This document shows, in pieces, positions 34,206-42,138 of a stretch of DNA of 64,000 nucleotides; positions within the stretch are counted from its first letter, which is position 1; each line of letters begins with the position of its first letter. Under the pieces are notes generated by a model. It was given only the letters and a program-made list of their open reading frames with translations. It was not told the DNA's origin and made no database searches. A program made the position numbers and the translations under genes. The stretch is taken from positions 3,782,001 through 3,846,000 of the forward strand of contig NZ_CP139976.1 in NCBI RefSeq assembly GCF_034424625.1, read 5' to 3'. The stretch is from Janthinobacterium lividum. Its GTDB lineage: Bacteria > Pseudomonadota > Gammaproteobacteria > Burkholderiales > Burkholderiaceae_D.

Positions 34206-34973
34206 ATGCAAACCCAAACCACCACCAGCACCTCTTTGCCACTGCAAGACAAGATCGCATTTGTGACGGGCGGCTCGCGCGGCATCGGCGCCGCCATCGT
34301 GCGCCGCCTGGCCAGCCAGGGCGCCAACGTCGTCTTCACCTATCAAAGCTCCGCCGCCGAAGCGCAGGCGCTGGCCGGCAAGGTGGAAGCCGCAGGCGGC
34401 AAGGCCCTGGGCGTGCAAGCCGATGCGGCCGACGCCAGCGCCCTGACGGCGGCCATCGACAAGGTGGCGGCGCAGTTTGGCAGCATCGACATCCTCGTCA
34501 ACAACGCAGGCGTGTTCCTGCCCGGCGCCATCGATGATTTTTCGCTGGAAGACTTCGACAAGACCTTGAACGTCAACGTGCGCGCCGTCTTCGTCGCCAT
34601 CAAGGCAGCCGTGGCGCACATGCAGACGGGCGGGCGCATCATCAATATCGGCAGCACGAATGCGCACCGCATGCCGTTCGGCGGCGCGGCTGCCTACGCC
34701 ATGAGCAAATCGGCGCTGAGCGGCCTGACGCAAGGCCTGTCGCGCGACCTGGGCCCGCGCGGCATCACCATCAACAATGTGGAACCGGGCCCCGTCGCCA
34801 CGGACATGAATCCGCCCACGGGCGACTTCGCCGACCTGATGCACGGCCTGATGGCCCTGCCCCGCCACGGCACGGCCGATGAAATCGCCGGCATGGTGGC
34901 CTACCTGGCCAGCGCGGAAGCGGCGTTCGTCACGGGTGCCGGGCTGAAGATCGATGGCGGTTTTGCCGCCTGA
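34206..34973 (+). CDS. SDR-family oxidoreductase
   Basis: A 255-aa short-chain dehydrogenase/reductase of the 3-oxoacyl-ACP-reductase-like classical type. The cofactor motif is VTGGSRGIGAAI, with NNAG at the core. The catalytic Ser is in INIGST and the YAMSK motif supplies Tyr and Lys; the end reads GAGLKIDGGF. The substrate is unknown. Expression is probably controlled by the divergent LysR gene. Its last 73 bases overlap the tail of the convergent flavoprotein gene. Confidence 0.9.
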   Translation: MQTQTTTSTSLPLQDKIAFVTGGSRGIGAAIVRRLASQGANVVFTYQSSAAEAQALAGKVEAAGGKALGVQADAADASALTAAIDKVAAQFGSIDILVNNAGVFLPGAIDDFSLEDFDKTLNVNVRAVFVAIKAAVAHMQTGGRIINIGSTNAHRMPFGGAAAYAMSKSALSGLTQGLSRDLGPRGITINNVEPGPVATDMNPPTGDFADLMHGLMALPRHGTADEIAGMVAYLASAEAAFVTGAGLKIDGGFAA

Positions 34974-35911
34974 TCCAGTCCGAACATCAGCGAGCGGTGT
35001 GTTGCCACGCCTGCCATGGCGCCATCGGCCACCGCGAACGCCACGCTGCCAGCCATGCGGCCCGCGTCGCCGCAGCAAAAGACGCCGGGCACGCTGCTGG
35101 CCTTTTGCTCGTCGGTACGCACGAACGGTCCCATGGCACCGTCTTCCAGCAAGCAGCCCAATTCGCCGGCCAGGGAACTGGCCAGGCGGGTGCGGGTCGC
35201 CACGAACAGGCCGGCCATGACGTGGCGGCTGCCGTCGGCCATGACCACGTCGGCCACGCCGTCGATCCGCGCCACGGGCGCGCGCACCACCGTCACGCCC
35301 CGCGCGGCCAATTGCGCCAGCTGCGCCGCATCGGGCTCGAATGCGCCATTCAGGAAAAAAGTGACCGTGCCCCAGTCGGGCAGCATCAGGGCATGGTGCA
35401 TGGACAGGGGGCCGGTGGCCAGCACGCCGATGGCGCCCTGCTCCAGTTCATAGCCGTGGCAATACGGGCAGTGAAAGACGCTGCCGCCCCAGCGTTCGGC
35501 CAGGCCAATCACGGGCGGCAGTTCATCGATCACGCCGGTGGCCAGCACCAGACGGCGGCCGTGAACGACACTGCCGTCCGCCAGGGTCACGCCGAAGCCA
35601 TCGCCATCGCTGCTGGCGGCTGCCTGCGTGGCCGTGCCGTCCAGCCAGGTGACGGTGGCATACGCCAGCAGCTGCGTCTTGCCCTCGGCCGCGATAGCGG
35701 CCGTCCCGCTGCCGTCCTGGGTCAGGAAACCGTGCGAATGGCTGGCGTAGCGGTTGCGGCGCTGGCCGCCGTCGATCACCAGCACGCGGCGGCGGGCGCG
35801 CGCCAGTTGCGTGGCGGCGGACAGGCCGGCGTAGCTGCCGCCGACGATGATGGCGTCGAACGGGGCGGCAGGCGTGGCGCTGCCCGCGCCTTGGAGTTCA
35901 GGAATGTGCAT
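34901..35911 (-). CDS. thioredoxin-reductase-like NAD(P)/FAD oxidoreductase
   Basis: A 336-aa flavoprotein. FAD motif DAIIVGGSYAGLSAATQLA; redox pair CPYC in VFHCPYCHGYE; second dinucleotide site near GAIGVLATGPLS; FAD end motif VFCCGDAGRMAG. Homologues usually stop near residue 310; here about 20 further residues (DQAAKPPSIFSPAP onward) are read antisense to the SDR 3' end. GAGGAG lies before the ATG, which fixes the start at 35911. It overlaps the Rrf2 gene by 14 bp and is cotranscribed with it. It may be a disulfide or peroxide-defence enzyme. Confidence 0.88.
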   Translation of the reverse strand: MHIPELQGAGSATPAAPFDAIIVGGSYAGLSAATQLARARRRVLVIDGGQRRNRYASHSHGFLTQDGSGTAAIAAEGKTQLLAYATVTWLDGTATQAAASSDGDGFGVTLADGSVVHGRRLVLATGVIDELPPVIGLAERWGGSVFHCPYCHGYELEQGAIGVLATGPLSMHHALMLPDWGTVTFFLNGAFEPDAAQLAQLAARGVTVVRAPVARIDGVADVVMADGSRHVMAGLFVATRTRLASSLAGELGCLLEDGAMGPFVRTDEQKASSVPGVFCCGDAGRMAGSVAFAVADGAMAGVATHRSLMFGLDQAAKPPSIFSPAPVTNAASALAR

Positions 35912-36350
35912 GCGGTGCTCCTCTGTGGTGGGCGTATTGTTGGCTGAAACGGTCGGCAAGGTCGGCCAGGGTGACGGCGCCAAAACGCTGGATCAGCAGC
36001 GCCTCGGCTTCGTCGAAGGCGCCGGCCAGCGACTGGTTGACCACTTGCTCGACCAGGCAGCCCGGCTGGTCGACGCGGTTGCCCATGGCGAAGATGGTGG
36101 GCGAACCCACGGCCACGTAGATGTCTTGCAGGGTCACGCGGTGCAGGTCGCAAACGATGCGCCAGCCACCGCCATGGCCCTTGCCCGACGCCACGTAGCC
36201 GCGCTCGCGCAAGCCTGCCATCACGCGCCGCACCAGCACGGGGTTGGTGTCCAGGTAGCCGGAGAGTTCCTCGGACGTCATCGGGCGTCCCGCATGGGCC
36301 ATGTGCAGCAGCACGTGGAGGATCGATGATAGTTTGCTGTCGCGTCTCAT
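35898..36350 (-). CDS. Rrf2-family regulator
   Basis: A 150-aa Rrf2 repressor with winged helix (SSILHVLLHMAHAGRPMTSEE, NPVLVRRVMAGLRERGYV) and GGGWRI wing. Only one cysteine (QPGCLVEQ) lies in the region where Fe-S members have three, so it is not an IscR/NsrR type and probably senses redox through a thiol or a ligand. It is the first gene of a two-gene operon with the flavoprotein. A dyad overlaps its start codon. Confidence 0.85.
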   Translation of the reverse strand: MRRDSKLSSILHVLLHMAHAGRPMTSEELSGYLDTNPVLVRRVMAGLRERGYVASGKGHGGGWRIVCDLHRVTLQDIYVAVGSPTIFAMGNRVDQPGCLVEQVVNQSLAGAFDEAEALLIQRFGAVTLADLADRFSQQYAHHRGAPHAHS

Positions 36351-36369
36351 GTAACTAATGATAGTACAT
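36349..36369. promoter_or_regulatory. operator-like dyad at the Rrf2 start
   Basis: ATGTAACTA and TAGTACAT form a near-symmetric 21-bp dyad that overlaps the ATG and the likely -10 region. It is well placed for autorepression of the Rrf2/flavoprotein operon. No experimental consensus is matched. Confidence 0.45.
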
Positions 36370-36410
36370 AATCTGCGCAGATGCAATTGAGTTGCGATTT
36401 TTTGCGGCAT

Positions 36411-36441
36411 AAAAAAAGGGCCAGACCTTGCGGCCTGGCCC
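36411..36441 (-). terminator. rho-independent terminator of the dehydrogenase operon
   Basis: On the minus strand a 10-bp stem (one G-T wobble) with a GCAA tetraloop at 36418-36441 is followed by seven T residues (36411-36417). It lies 24 bp after the cytochrome c stop codon. Confidence 0.92.
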
Positions 36442-36464
36442 CAGCTTATGCGATCAATTCACGC

Positions 36465-37865
36465 TTACACCGGCTTGCGCCGCCGTCCCTGCCACCATAC
36501 CAGCAAGGCCAGCAGCACCAGCACGCCGACGATGATGGCCGCGCGGGCTAGGCCGATCAGGTTTGACGGCGCGCCGCCATTGCGCAAGGTCGTCACCTGT
36601 TCCGCCGTCACCTTGATGGCGGGATTGCCGTACATCTTCTGCACGTAATTGCCGAGGGTGACGATCTGCTCGTCCGACAGGGTCTGGCGGAAGGCAGGCA
36701 TCGAATGACCCGCATGGGCACCCCTGCCATCCTGCCGCTCCACGCCATCGAGTATCGCCATCACCAGGTTGTTGCTGTTGCTGCGGCCCGTCACCGAGTT
36801 ATGGAACAGCGGCGGCAAGCTGCCGTCGAAACTGCCCTCGCCCCTGGCCTGGTGGCAGCTGGCGCACTGCGCATCGTACAGCTGCGCGCCCGACATCTGG
36901 TTCAGGTTTTGCGGCAGCGGCACGCCACGGATGGCGTTCAGCTCGTCGCCCGCCTGGCCCCATTGCGTCACCGGTTTCACGTCCGCCTTGTCGCGGATGG
37001 CGGGTACGCTCTTGATGTAATGCGCGATGGCGTTCAAGTCCGCGTCGCTCAGATGCTTCAGGCTATGGTCGATGGCTTCGGCCATCGGTCCGGCCGCCTG
37101 CGCCTTGTTGGCCGCGCGGCCCGTGCGCAGGTAGCCGGCCAGTTCCTGCTGGCTCCAGCTGCCGACACCGCTGTTGACGTCCGACGTGATGTTCGGCGCA
37201 TGCCAGGTGCCCAGGTCAGCGCCGCCCAGTTCCTTCGACAGCTGTTCCGCCATCAGCGCATTGCGCGGCGTGTGGCAAGTGCTGCAGTGGGCCAGCCCCT
37301 GCGCCAGGTAGGCGCCGCGGTTCCACTCCATGCTTTTCGATGTATCTGCCACAAACGGTTTCTTGTCGAGGAAGAGCAGATTCCAGCCCGCCATCGACAG
37401 GCGGATGTTGAACGGGAACGGCAAGTCCGTCTTTTGCGCCGGCGCCGTGTCCACCGCCGCCACGCCATGCATGAAGTAGGCGTACAGGGCGGCCGTGTCG
37501 TCATCCGTCACCCTGGCGTAGGCCGTGTAGGGCATGGCCGGGTACAGGAGCGCGCCATCGGCCCGCACGCCATGGCGCACGGCGGCGGAAAACTGCGCCA
37601 GCGTGTAGTTGCCGATGCCATGCGTTGTCGACGGTGTGATATTGGTGGCAACGATGGCGCCCAGCGGCGTCGCCAGCGCCAGGCCGCCCGCCATCGGCTT
37701 GCCGCCAGGTACGCTGTGGCAGGCGATGCAGTCGCCGGCCGTGGCCAGGTAGCGGCCACGTTCGATCGCCTGCACGTCCGCGCCAGGGGCTTGCGCCGCC
37801 AGCACCGGCATGGCCGCGAGGGACAGCAAGGCGGCACCGGCCGCCAGTCGGAAGGCCGCCATCAT
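36465..37865 (-). CDS. triheme cytochrome c subunit of a periplasmic dehydrogenase
   Basis: A 466-aa protein with signal peptide (FRLAAGAALLSLAAMPVLA), three c-type heme sites (CIACH, CSTCH, CASCH) and a C-terminal membrane anchor (AAIIVGVLVLLALLVWW) with basic tail. This matches cytochrome subunits of membrane-bound gluconate, sorbitol or alcohol dehydrogenases, which pass electrons from the flavoprotein to ubiquinone. GGGAGG precedes the ATG, and the start overlaps the flavoprotein stop by 4 bp. Confidence 0.93.
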   Translation of the reverse strand: MMAAFRLAAGAALLSLAAMPVLAAQAPGADVQAIERGRYLATAGDCIACHSVPGGKPMAGGLALATPLGAIVATNITPSTTHGIGNYTLAQFSAAVRHGVRADGALLYPAMPYTAYARVTDDDTAALYAYFMHGVAAVDTAPAQKTDLPFPFNIRLSMAGWNLLFLDKKPFVADTSKSMEWNRGAYLAQGLAHCSTCHTPRNALMAEQLSKELGGADLGTWHAPNITSDVNSGVGSWSQQELAGYLRTGRAANKAQAAGPMAEAIDHSLKHLSDADLNAIAHYIKSVPAIRDKADVKPVTQWGQAGDELNAIRGVPLPQNLNQMSGAQLYDAQCASCHQARGEGSFDGSLPPLFHNSVTGRSNSNNLVMAILDGVERQDGRGAHAGHSMPAFRQTLSDEQIVTLGNYVQKMYGNPAIKVTAEQVTTLRNGGAPSNLIGLARAAIIVGVLVLLALLVWWQGRRRKPV

Positions 37866-39472
37866 GCTGTGCCTCCCTGTTGTTCGTCGAGGATATGCTT
37901 GACGGTGCGCAGTGCCACGGCCAGGCCGTTTTCCGTCGAATTGCAGGTGCCGGACGTGGGCAGCACGCCGGTGCTGCACAGGAACAGGTTGGCGTGATCG
38001 AAGGTGCGGCCCCACTGGTCGCACACGGCCTTGGCAGGGTCGGAACCCATCGACAGGGTACCGCAGATGTGCTGGTTGTTGGCAAACACGCCTTCCTTAC
38101 TGTGGCGCAGATTGGTGCCGCCCATCAGCTTGGCGATCTGCTCGAAATCCTGCTTAGAGCGCTCGTGGCCCCGCTTGGTGTACTCGTCGATCGCATAGTG
38201 CGCCTGCGGCTTGGGAATGCCCATGGCATCCTTTTCGCTGCTGAGGGCGATGCGGTTTTCCGGGTTCGGCAGCACTTCCAGCACGTTTTTCAAACTCATT
38301 TCGCGCGCCGAGCGGAAACGCAGCTGCTGTTCGAATGCTTCGCCAAACACGCCCTTGCCGATCAGTTCCTTGGTGGCCCCGTCGACGCGCGAGATGTTCG
38401 TGAAATCCAGGCGGTACGGCGAATGCTGGCTGCGGAAATCGCCATCGCGCATGGTGTTGATGGAGTTGGGGCTTTGCGGGCCCCGGCCCAGCCACAGGTC
38501 TTCATCGGCGTCGAAGGTGATCGAGGTGCTCGGGTGGTCCATCAGGTTGCGGCCCACCATATCGCTGCTGTTGGCCAGGCCGTTCGGGTACTTGTCCGAG
38601 GCGGAAACGAGCAGTAAACGGGGGCTTTCGATGCCGTTGGCCGCCAGGATGAAGGTCTTGGCCGTGACGCGGTGGCTTTTCTTGTCGACGTCGTAGTACA
38701 GGGCGGCCGTGATGCGGCCCTGCGCGTCGTGCTCCAGCTTGTACACGTTGGCGTTGCAGACGATCTTCACGCCCGCGTCTTCAGCCTGCTGCGCGGCGAT
38801 GCCGCCGTGGTATTGCGCGTCGATGGGGCAGATCGGCTGGCAGCTGTTGTTGCCGCAGCAGGCCGGGCGGCCATCGTAGCTGACGCTGTTGCGCGCCACC
38901 GTGTTGCCGACCACCTTGAACGACGGGTCGAGGCGTTCGCGGATGCGGCGCATGGCATACGGCTCCGTCACGGGATCCATCGGGAAGGCCTGCTTGCGCG
39001 GCGAACCCGTATTGTCCGCACCCGAGACGCCCATGATCTCTTCCGCTTCCTGGTAGAACGGCTCCAGGTCTGCGTAGCTGATGGGCCAGTCGACGCCCAC
39101 GCCGTACAGGGTATGGATGCGGAAGTCGTTCGGCACATTGCGCCACGCCTGCGCGGCCCAGTGCCACGAGGTGCCGCCGAACTGGCGGATGTATTCGGCC
39201 GGGTACGGATACGGGCCGGCCTGCACCAGGTAGCCGTTATCCTTCGGCTGGTAGATCGGGTGCGGCGCCGTGGCCACCGATGGATACGGCGACATCCAGT
39301 CGCTGCGGCGCGTCGTATTGCGGAAGCGGGCGACGATTTCGCCGCGCGACACGCGCGGCCCCGCTTCCAGGATCAGCACCGAGGCGCCGGCCAGCGCCAG
39401 CTTGCGCGCGGCCAGCGAGCCGATGATGCCGGAGCCGATCACGAGGTAATCGGCGGAGAGTTCTTCAGCCAT
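37862..39472 (-). CDS. GMC-type FAD dehydrogenase catalytic subunit
   Basis: A 536-aa flavoprotein of the gluconate 2-dehydrogenase / FAD-glucose or fructose dehydrogenase alpha type. FAD motif DYLVIGSGIIGSLAA; substrate-domain GTSWHWAAQAWR; C-terminal GTCNSTENGLAVAL. The cysteine segment CCGNNSCQPICPI is the place where related enzymes carry a 3Fe-4S cluster. It has no signal peptide and is probably exported folded with the small subunit that precedes it. The exact sugar or sugar-acid substrate cannot be told from sequence. Confidence 0.92.
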   Translation of the reverse strand: MAEELSADYLVIGSGIIGSLAARKLALAGASVLILEAGPRVSRGEIVARFRNTTRRSDWMSPYPSVATAPHPIYQPKDNGYLVQAGPYPYPAEYIRQFGGTSWHWAAQAWRNVPNDFRIHTLYGVGVDWPISYADLEPFYQEAEEIMGVSGADNTGSPRKQAFPMDPVTEPYAMRRIRERLDPSFKVVGNTVARNSVSYDGRPACCGNNSCQPICPIDAQYHGGIAAQQAEDAGVKIVCNANVYKLEHDAQGRITAALYYDVDKKSHRVTAKTFILAANGIESPRLLLVSASDKYPNGLANSSDMVGRNLMDHPSTSITFDADEDLWLGRGPQSPNSINTMRDGDFRSQHSPYRLDFTNISRVDGATKELIGKGVFGEAFEQQLRFRSAREMSLKNVLEVLPNPENRIALSSEKDAMGIPKPQAHYAIDEYTKRGHERSKQDFEQIAKLMGGTNLRHSKEGVFANNQHICGTLSMGSDPAKAVCDQWGRTFDHANLFLCSTGVLPTSGTCNSTENGLAVALRTVKHILDEQQGGTA

Positions 39473-39481
39473 GATGGCTCC

Positions 39482-40006
39482 TTAAATTGGTTTTCTGGCC
39501 CAGCTGCCATAGGCGCCGTAGGAATACGTGGGAGGCTTGAGCACGTCGGCCACGACGGCCGCATTCAATGCCTGCTCGTAGGCGACGCAGACGGCCGCCT
39601 CGCCCGTGCCGACGATACCCAGGTACCAGGCGCTGGCGATCTGGCGCGGCAAGGCCGCCAGCGGCGACTGGGCCGGGTCGAGCCCGTCGAGCGCTTCCTG
39701 CAGGCCGGCCGCCTGCAAACCCTGCGCATTGATCAGGGCCAGCAGCGCGCGCACATTCACGGGGAAAGCCGCGTCCTGCGCCACCAGCGCGTCATACAGG
39801 CGCCTGGCCAGCACGGGGTCGAGCACCTGGCGCCCCACCAGCATGGCCGACACGCCCAGGAAGGCGCCCTGCTCCGCACTGGCGACCGGTTCGGCCAGCG
39901 CCCAGGGGATCAGCGCCGCGGCCGAAGCCGACAGCAAACCGGCCAGCACCATGCGGCGGCCGGGATTCAGGGGGCCGCGGCCCTCCTTATTGTGTGTAGC
40001 GTCCAA
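39482..40006 (-). CDS. small (gamma) subunit of the FAD dehydrogenase, Tat-type signal
   Basis: A 174-aa protein. The start is a TTG at 40006 with GGGAG six bases before it; no ATG lies upstream, and the first in-frame ATG falls within the signal region. PGRRMVLAGLLSASAAALIPWALA has a twin arginine before a hydrophobic core, fitting Tat export and hitch-hiker transport of the flavoprotein. The rest (YDALVAQDAAF, SAWYLGIVG, YEQALN) matches small subunits of sorbitol/gluconate dehydrogenases. It is first of three cotranscribed genes. Confidence 0.88.
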   Translation of the reverse strand: MDATHNKEGRGPLNPGRRMVLAGLLSASAAALIPWALAEPVASAEQGAFLGVSAMLVGRQVLDPVLARRLYDALVAQDAAFPVNVRALLALINAQGLQAAGLQEALDGLDPAQSPLAALPRQIASAWYLGIVGTGEAAVCVAYEQALNAAVVADVLKPPTYSYGAYGSWARKPI

Positions 40007-40034
40007 TTGAAGCTCCCGTGAGTTCAGCAACCGT

Positions 40035-41201
40035 TCAGAAAGAATGCTTGAGACCGACCATCACCACCGTCTGGCCGCCGTTTGACGATGGCGTGCCGTT
40101 TTGCGAATCACCGACCGAGGCGACGGCGTTGACGATGCCGCCGTCCTGGCCCAGGGTCTGGCCGCGCGCCAGCTGGCGCGCTTCGATCAGGTAGATCGCC
40201 GTGCGCTTGGACAGCGCGTAATTCTGTTCGAACGACAGCTGGCGGTAGCGCGCGCGGTCCGACACGCCGTTGGCGTGGCTGGCGAAGGTGTCGCTGTAGC
40301 CGGCGGACAGGAACCACTGCGGCGTCAGCTGGTAGCTGGAGATCAGGCCGGCCGTGTTGAAGATGGCCGTGTCGCGGAAGGCCGAGCGGCTGCCCGCCTG
40401 GTACTGCACGTTGCTGGCATTCGCGCCCACCATCCACTTGCCCTTGGTGTAGCGCGCGCTGGCGGCGATGAACGCTATGCTTTCCGCCGAGGCGTAGCCC
40501 TGGTTGATGGCGGAGATGCCGAAGCTGCCCGATGCGTTGTCGCTCCAGCCGGCGCCATTCTGTCCATTTTTCAGTTTCAGGTAGCCGAGCGCGAATTCGG
40601 CTGGCGACGCGCTGTACTTGACGGCGGCGCTGAAGCTGCTGCCCGCGGCATTGCCGTCGGCCGCCTCGCCAAAGCCGTATTGCGCGCTCGCCTGCAGGCC
40701 GCGCCATGCGGGCATGCTGTAGGTGACGGAATTGCTGATGCGCACGGTCGTATCGAGGCCGTCGATATCGCCCGGGTGGGCGCCGGTCGCGCCCGTCAAG
40801 ACATTGCTCGACGCCAGGGAACCCACCAGCAGGTAGTACGGCGTGTACTGGCGTCCGGCCGTCACGGTGCCGTAGGCTGCCGATTGCAAGCCCACGTAAG
40901 CCTGGCGATTGAACAGGGAGCTGGCCGAACTTTGCGCGCCCGTGTCGCTTTCAAAGCCGTTTTCCAGCAGGAACAGCGCCTTCAGGTCGCCGCCCAGGTC
41001 TTCCACGCCCTGGAAACCGATTTTGCTGGCAGACAAGCTGCCGCTGCGCATGTAGGTATTCGAATTGCCGCCCTGGTTGCTCGCGTACGCGGTGGCCGCG
41101 TCGACCACGCCATAAATAGTGACGTTGCTTTGGGCGCAAACGTTTGCGCCGATGAGCGTGGAGACGGCCAGCGCCGCAGCGCGCATGCATGTAGTGTTCA
41201 T
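40035..41201 (-). CDS. Gram-negative general porin
   Basis: A 388-aa outer-membrane porin of the betaproteobacterial type. It has a signal peptide (ALAVSTLIGANVCA), SNVTIYGVVDAATAYASN at the mature N-terminus, and GLKHSF with the terminal Phe needed for barrel assembly. AGGAAA precedes the ATG. It lies 28 bp upstream of the dehydrogenase start on the same strand and may supply the sugar substrate to the periplasm; that link is inferred. Confidence 0.93.
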   Translation of the reverse strand: MNTTCMRAAALAVSTLIGANVCAQSNVTIYGVVDAATAYASNQGGNSNTYMRSGSLSASKIGFQGVEDLGGDLKALFLLENGFESDTGAQSSASSLFNRQAYVGLQSAAYGTVTAGRQYTPYYLLVGSLASSNVLTGATGAHPGDIDGLDTTVRISNSVTYSMPAWRGLQASAQYGFGEAADGNAAGSSFSAAVKYSASPAEFALGYLKLKNGQNGAGWSDNASGSFGISAINQGYASAESIAFIAASARYTKGKWMVGANASNVQYQAGSRSAFRDTAIFNTAGLISSYQLTPQWFLSAGYSDTFASHANGVSDRARYRQLSFEQNYALSKRTAIYLIEARQLARGQTLGQDGGIVNAVASVGDSQNGTPSSNGGQTVVMVGLKHSF

Positions 41202-41538
41202 TTTTTTCCTGACTTTCCTGTTTTATCTGGCGAAATACGGGCGTGGCGCCCGTTACCGCCCCATCCATCGATACGGGCGTCCGCTGTTCTTCTTGATTTG
41301 GATCAAGTGCGGCAAATTATACGCTTATTTACTCACATGTAAGTGATTGACTGTAAGGCATAGTCTTATAGCAAAACTTTCTTGTGTCTTATAGCAAAAT
41401 CGGCAGGAGCACGGCCGCATGCCCCGCAACGTGCGGAAATGCGGGGAACAGATATGGGGAAAGCAGCGGCGGCGCGTGTCGGAAAACACGCGCCCGGTGG
41501 ATAGTCAGGCGGGCAGAAAAACGGGGAAACCGGGAAGG
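41202..41538. other. porin leader region with direct repeats
   Basis: No gene is visible in these 337 bases. GTCTTATAGCAAAA occurs twice exactly (41363-41376 and 41386-41399), spaced 23 bp start to start, about two helical turns, and is a candidate regulator site for the leftward porin. A CCCCGCA/TGCGGGG hairpin at 41422-41446 lies nearer the porin-distal end and has no T-run. Confidence 0.5.
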
Positions 41539-42030
41539 TCAGCGCAGGATGGCGGGCGCCACCGGCAGGGTTTCGAGGGCAATGAAGGCTTCCAGGGTGC
41601 GGCGCATGTCTTCGAACACTTGCTTGCCATAGGCCGCTTCCAGGTGGGCATATTGCAGGTCGATGAGTTTACCCATCTGCATCAGCAAACTGGCGCCCGC
41701 TTCCGACAGGTGCACCTTGCGGCGGCGCTGGTCGCCTTCGAACTTGCTGCGCCCGATCAGGCCGATTTCTTCCATCCGCGCCAGGATGCCGCTCATGCTG
41801 GGGCTGGAAATCTGGCAGATCTCGCACAGCTCGCGCGGTTCCAGGGTCGGGCTTTCATTCAGCGCGCGCATGATGCGCCACTGCTGCTCCGTCACGCCGA
41901 AGTGATTGAGGATGGGGCGGAAATGCTGCAGCAGGCTGTCGCGGGCCTTCAGCAGCAGTTGCGGCATGTTCGGATAACGGATCGGTAGCTGCAAGTGGAA
42001 CTCCTGGGTGGCCGGCACAATGAGCGTCAT
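41539..42030 (-). CDS. MarR-family regulator, HpaR-like
   Basis: A 163-aa MarR-type repressor. LPIRYPNMPQLLLKARDSLLQHFRPIL and TEQQWRIMRALNE followed by ISSPSMSGILARMEEIGLI and DQRRRKVHLSEAG resemble HpaR, repressor of homoprotocatechuate degradation. No hpa genes are in the window, so the target is unknown. The start at 42030 (MTLIVPATQE) is chosen over a longer frame; no strong ribosome site was seen. Confidence 0.8.
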   Translation of the reverse strand: MTLIVPATQEFHLQLPIRYPNMPQLLLKARDSLLQHFRPILNHFGVTEQQWRIMRALNESPTLEPRELCEICQISSPSMSGILARMEEIGLIGRSKFEGDQRRRKVHLSEAGASLLMQMGKLIDLQYAHLEAAYGKQVFEDMRRTLEAFIALETLPVAPAILR

Positions 42031-42138
42031 TATACGACTCGCCCGGGGACAATAGCGGCAAAATTCCCCCTCCATGCCGCTCCGGATGGCGCACGCCGTT
42101 CGCCGCTGGCATGCGGCGCGCCATCCCCTGCCATCGCG

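Noticed and set aside
41384-41632. Plus-strand frame between the porin and MarR genes
   Set aside because: It runs into the MarR gene in antisense, is Arg/Gly-rich and has no start signal.
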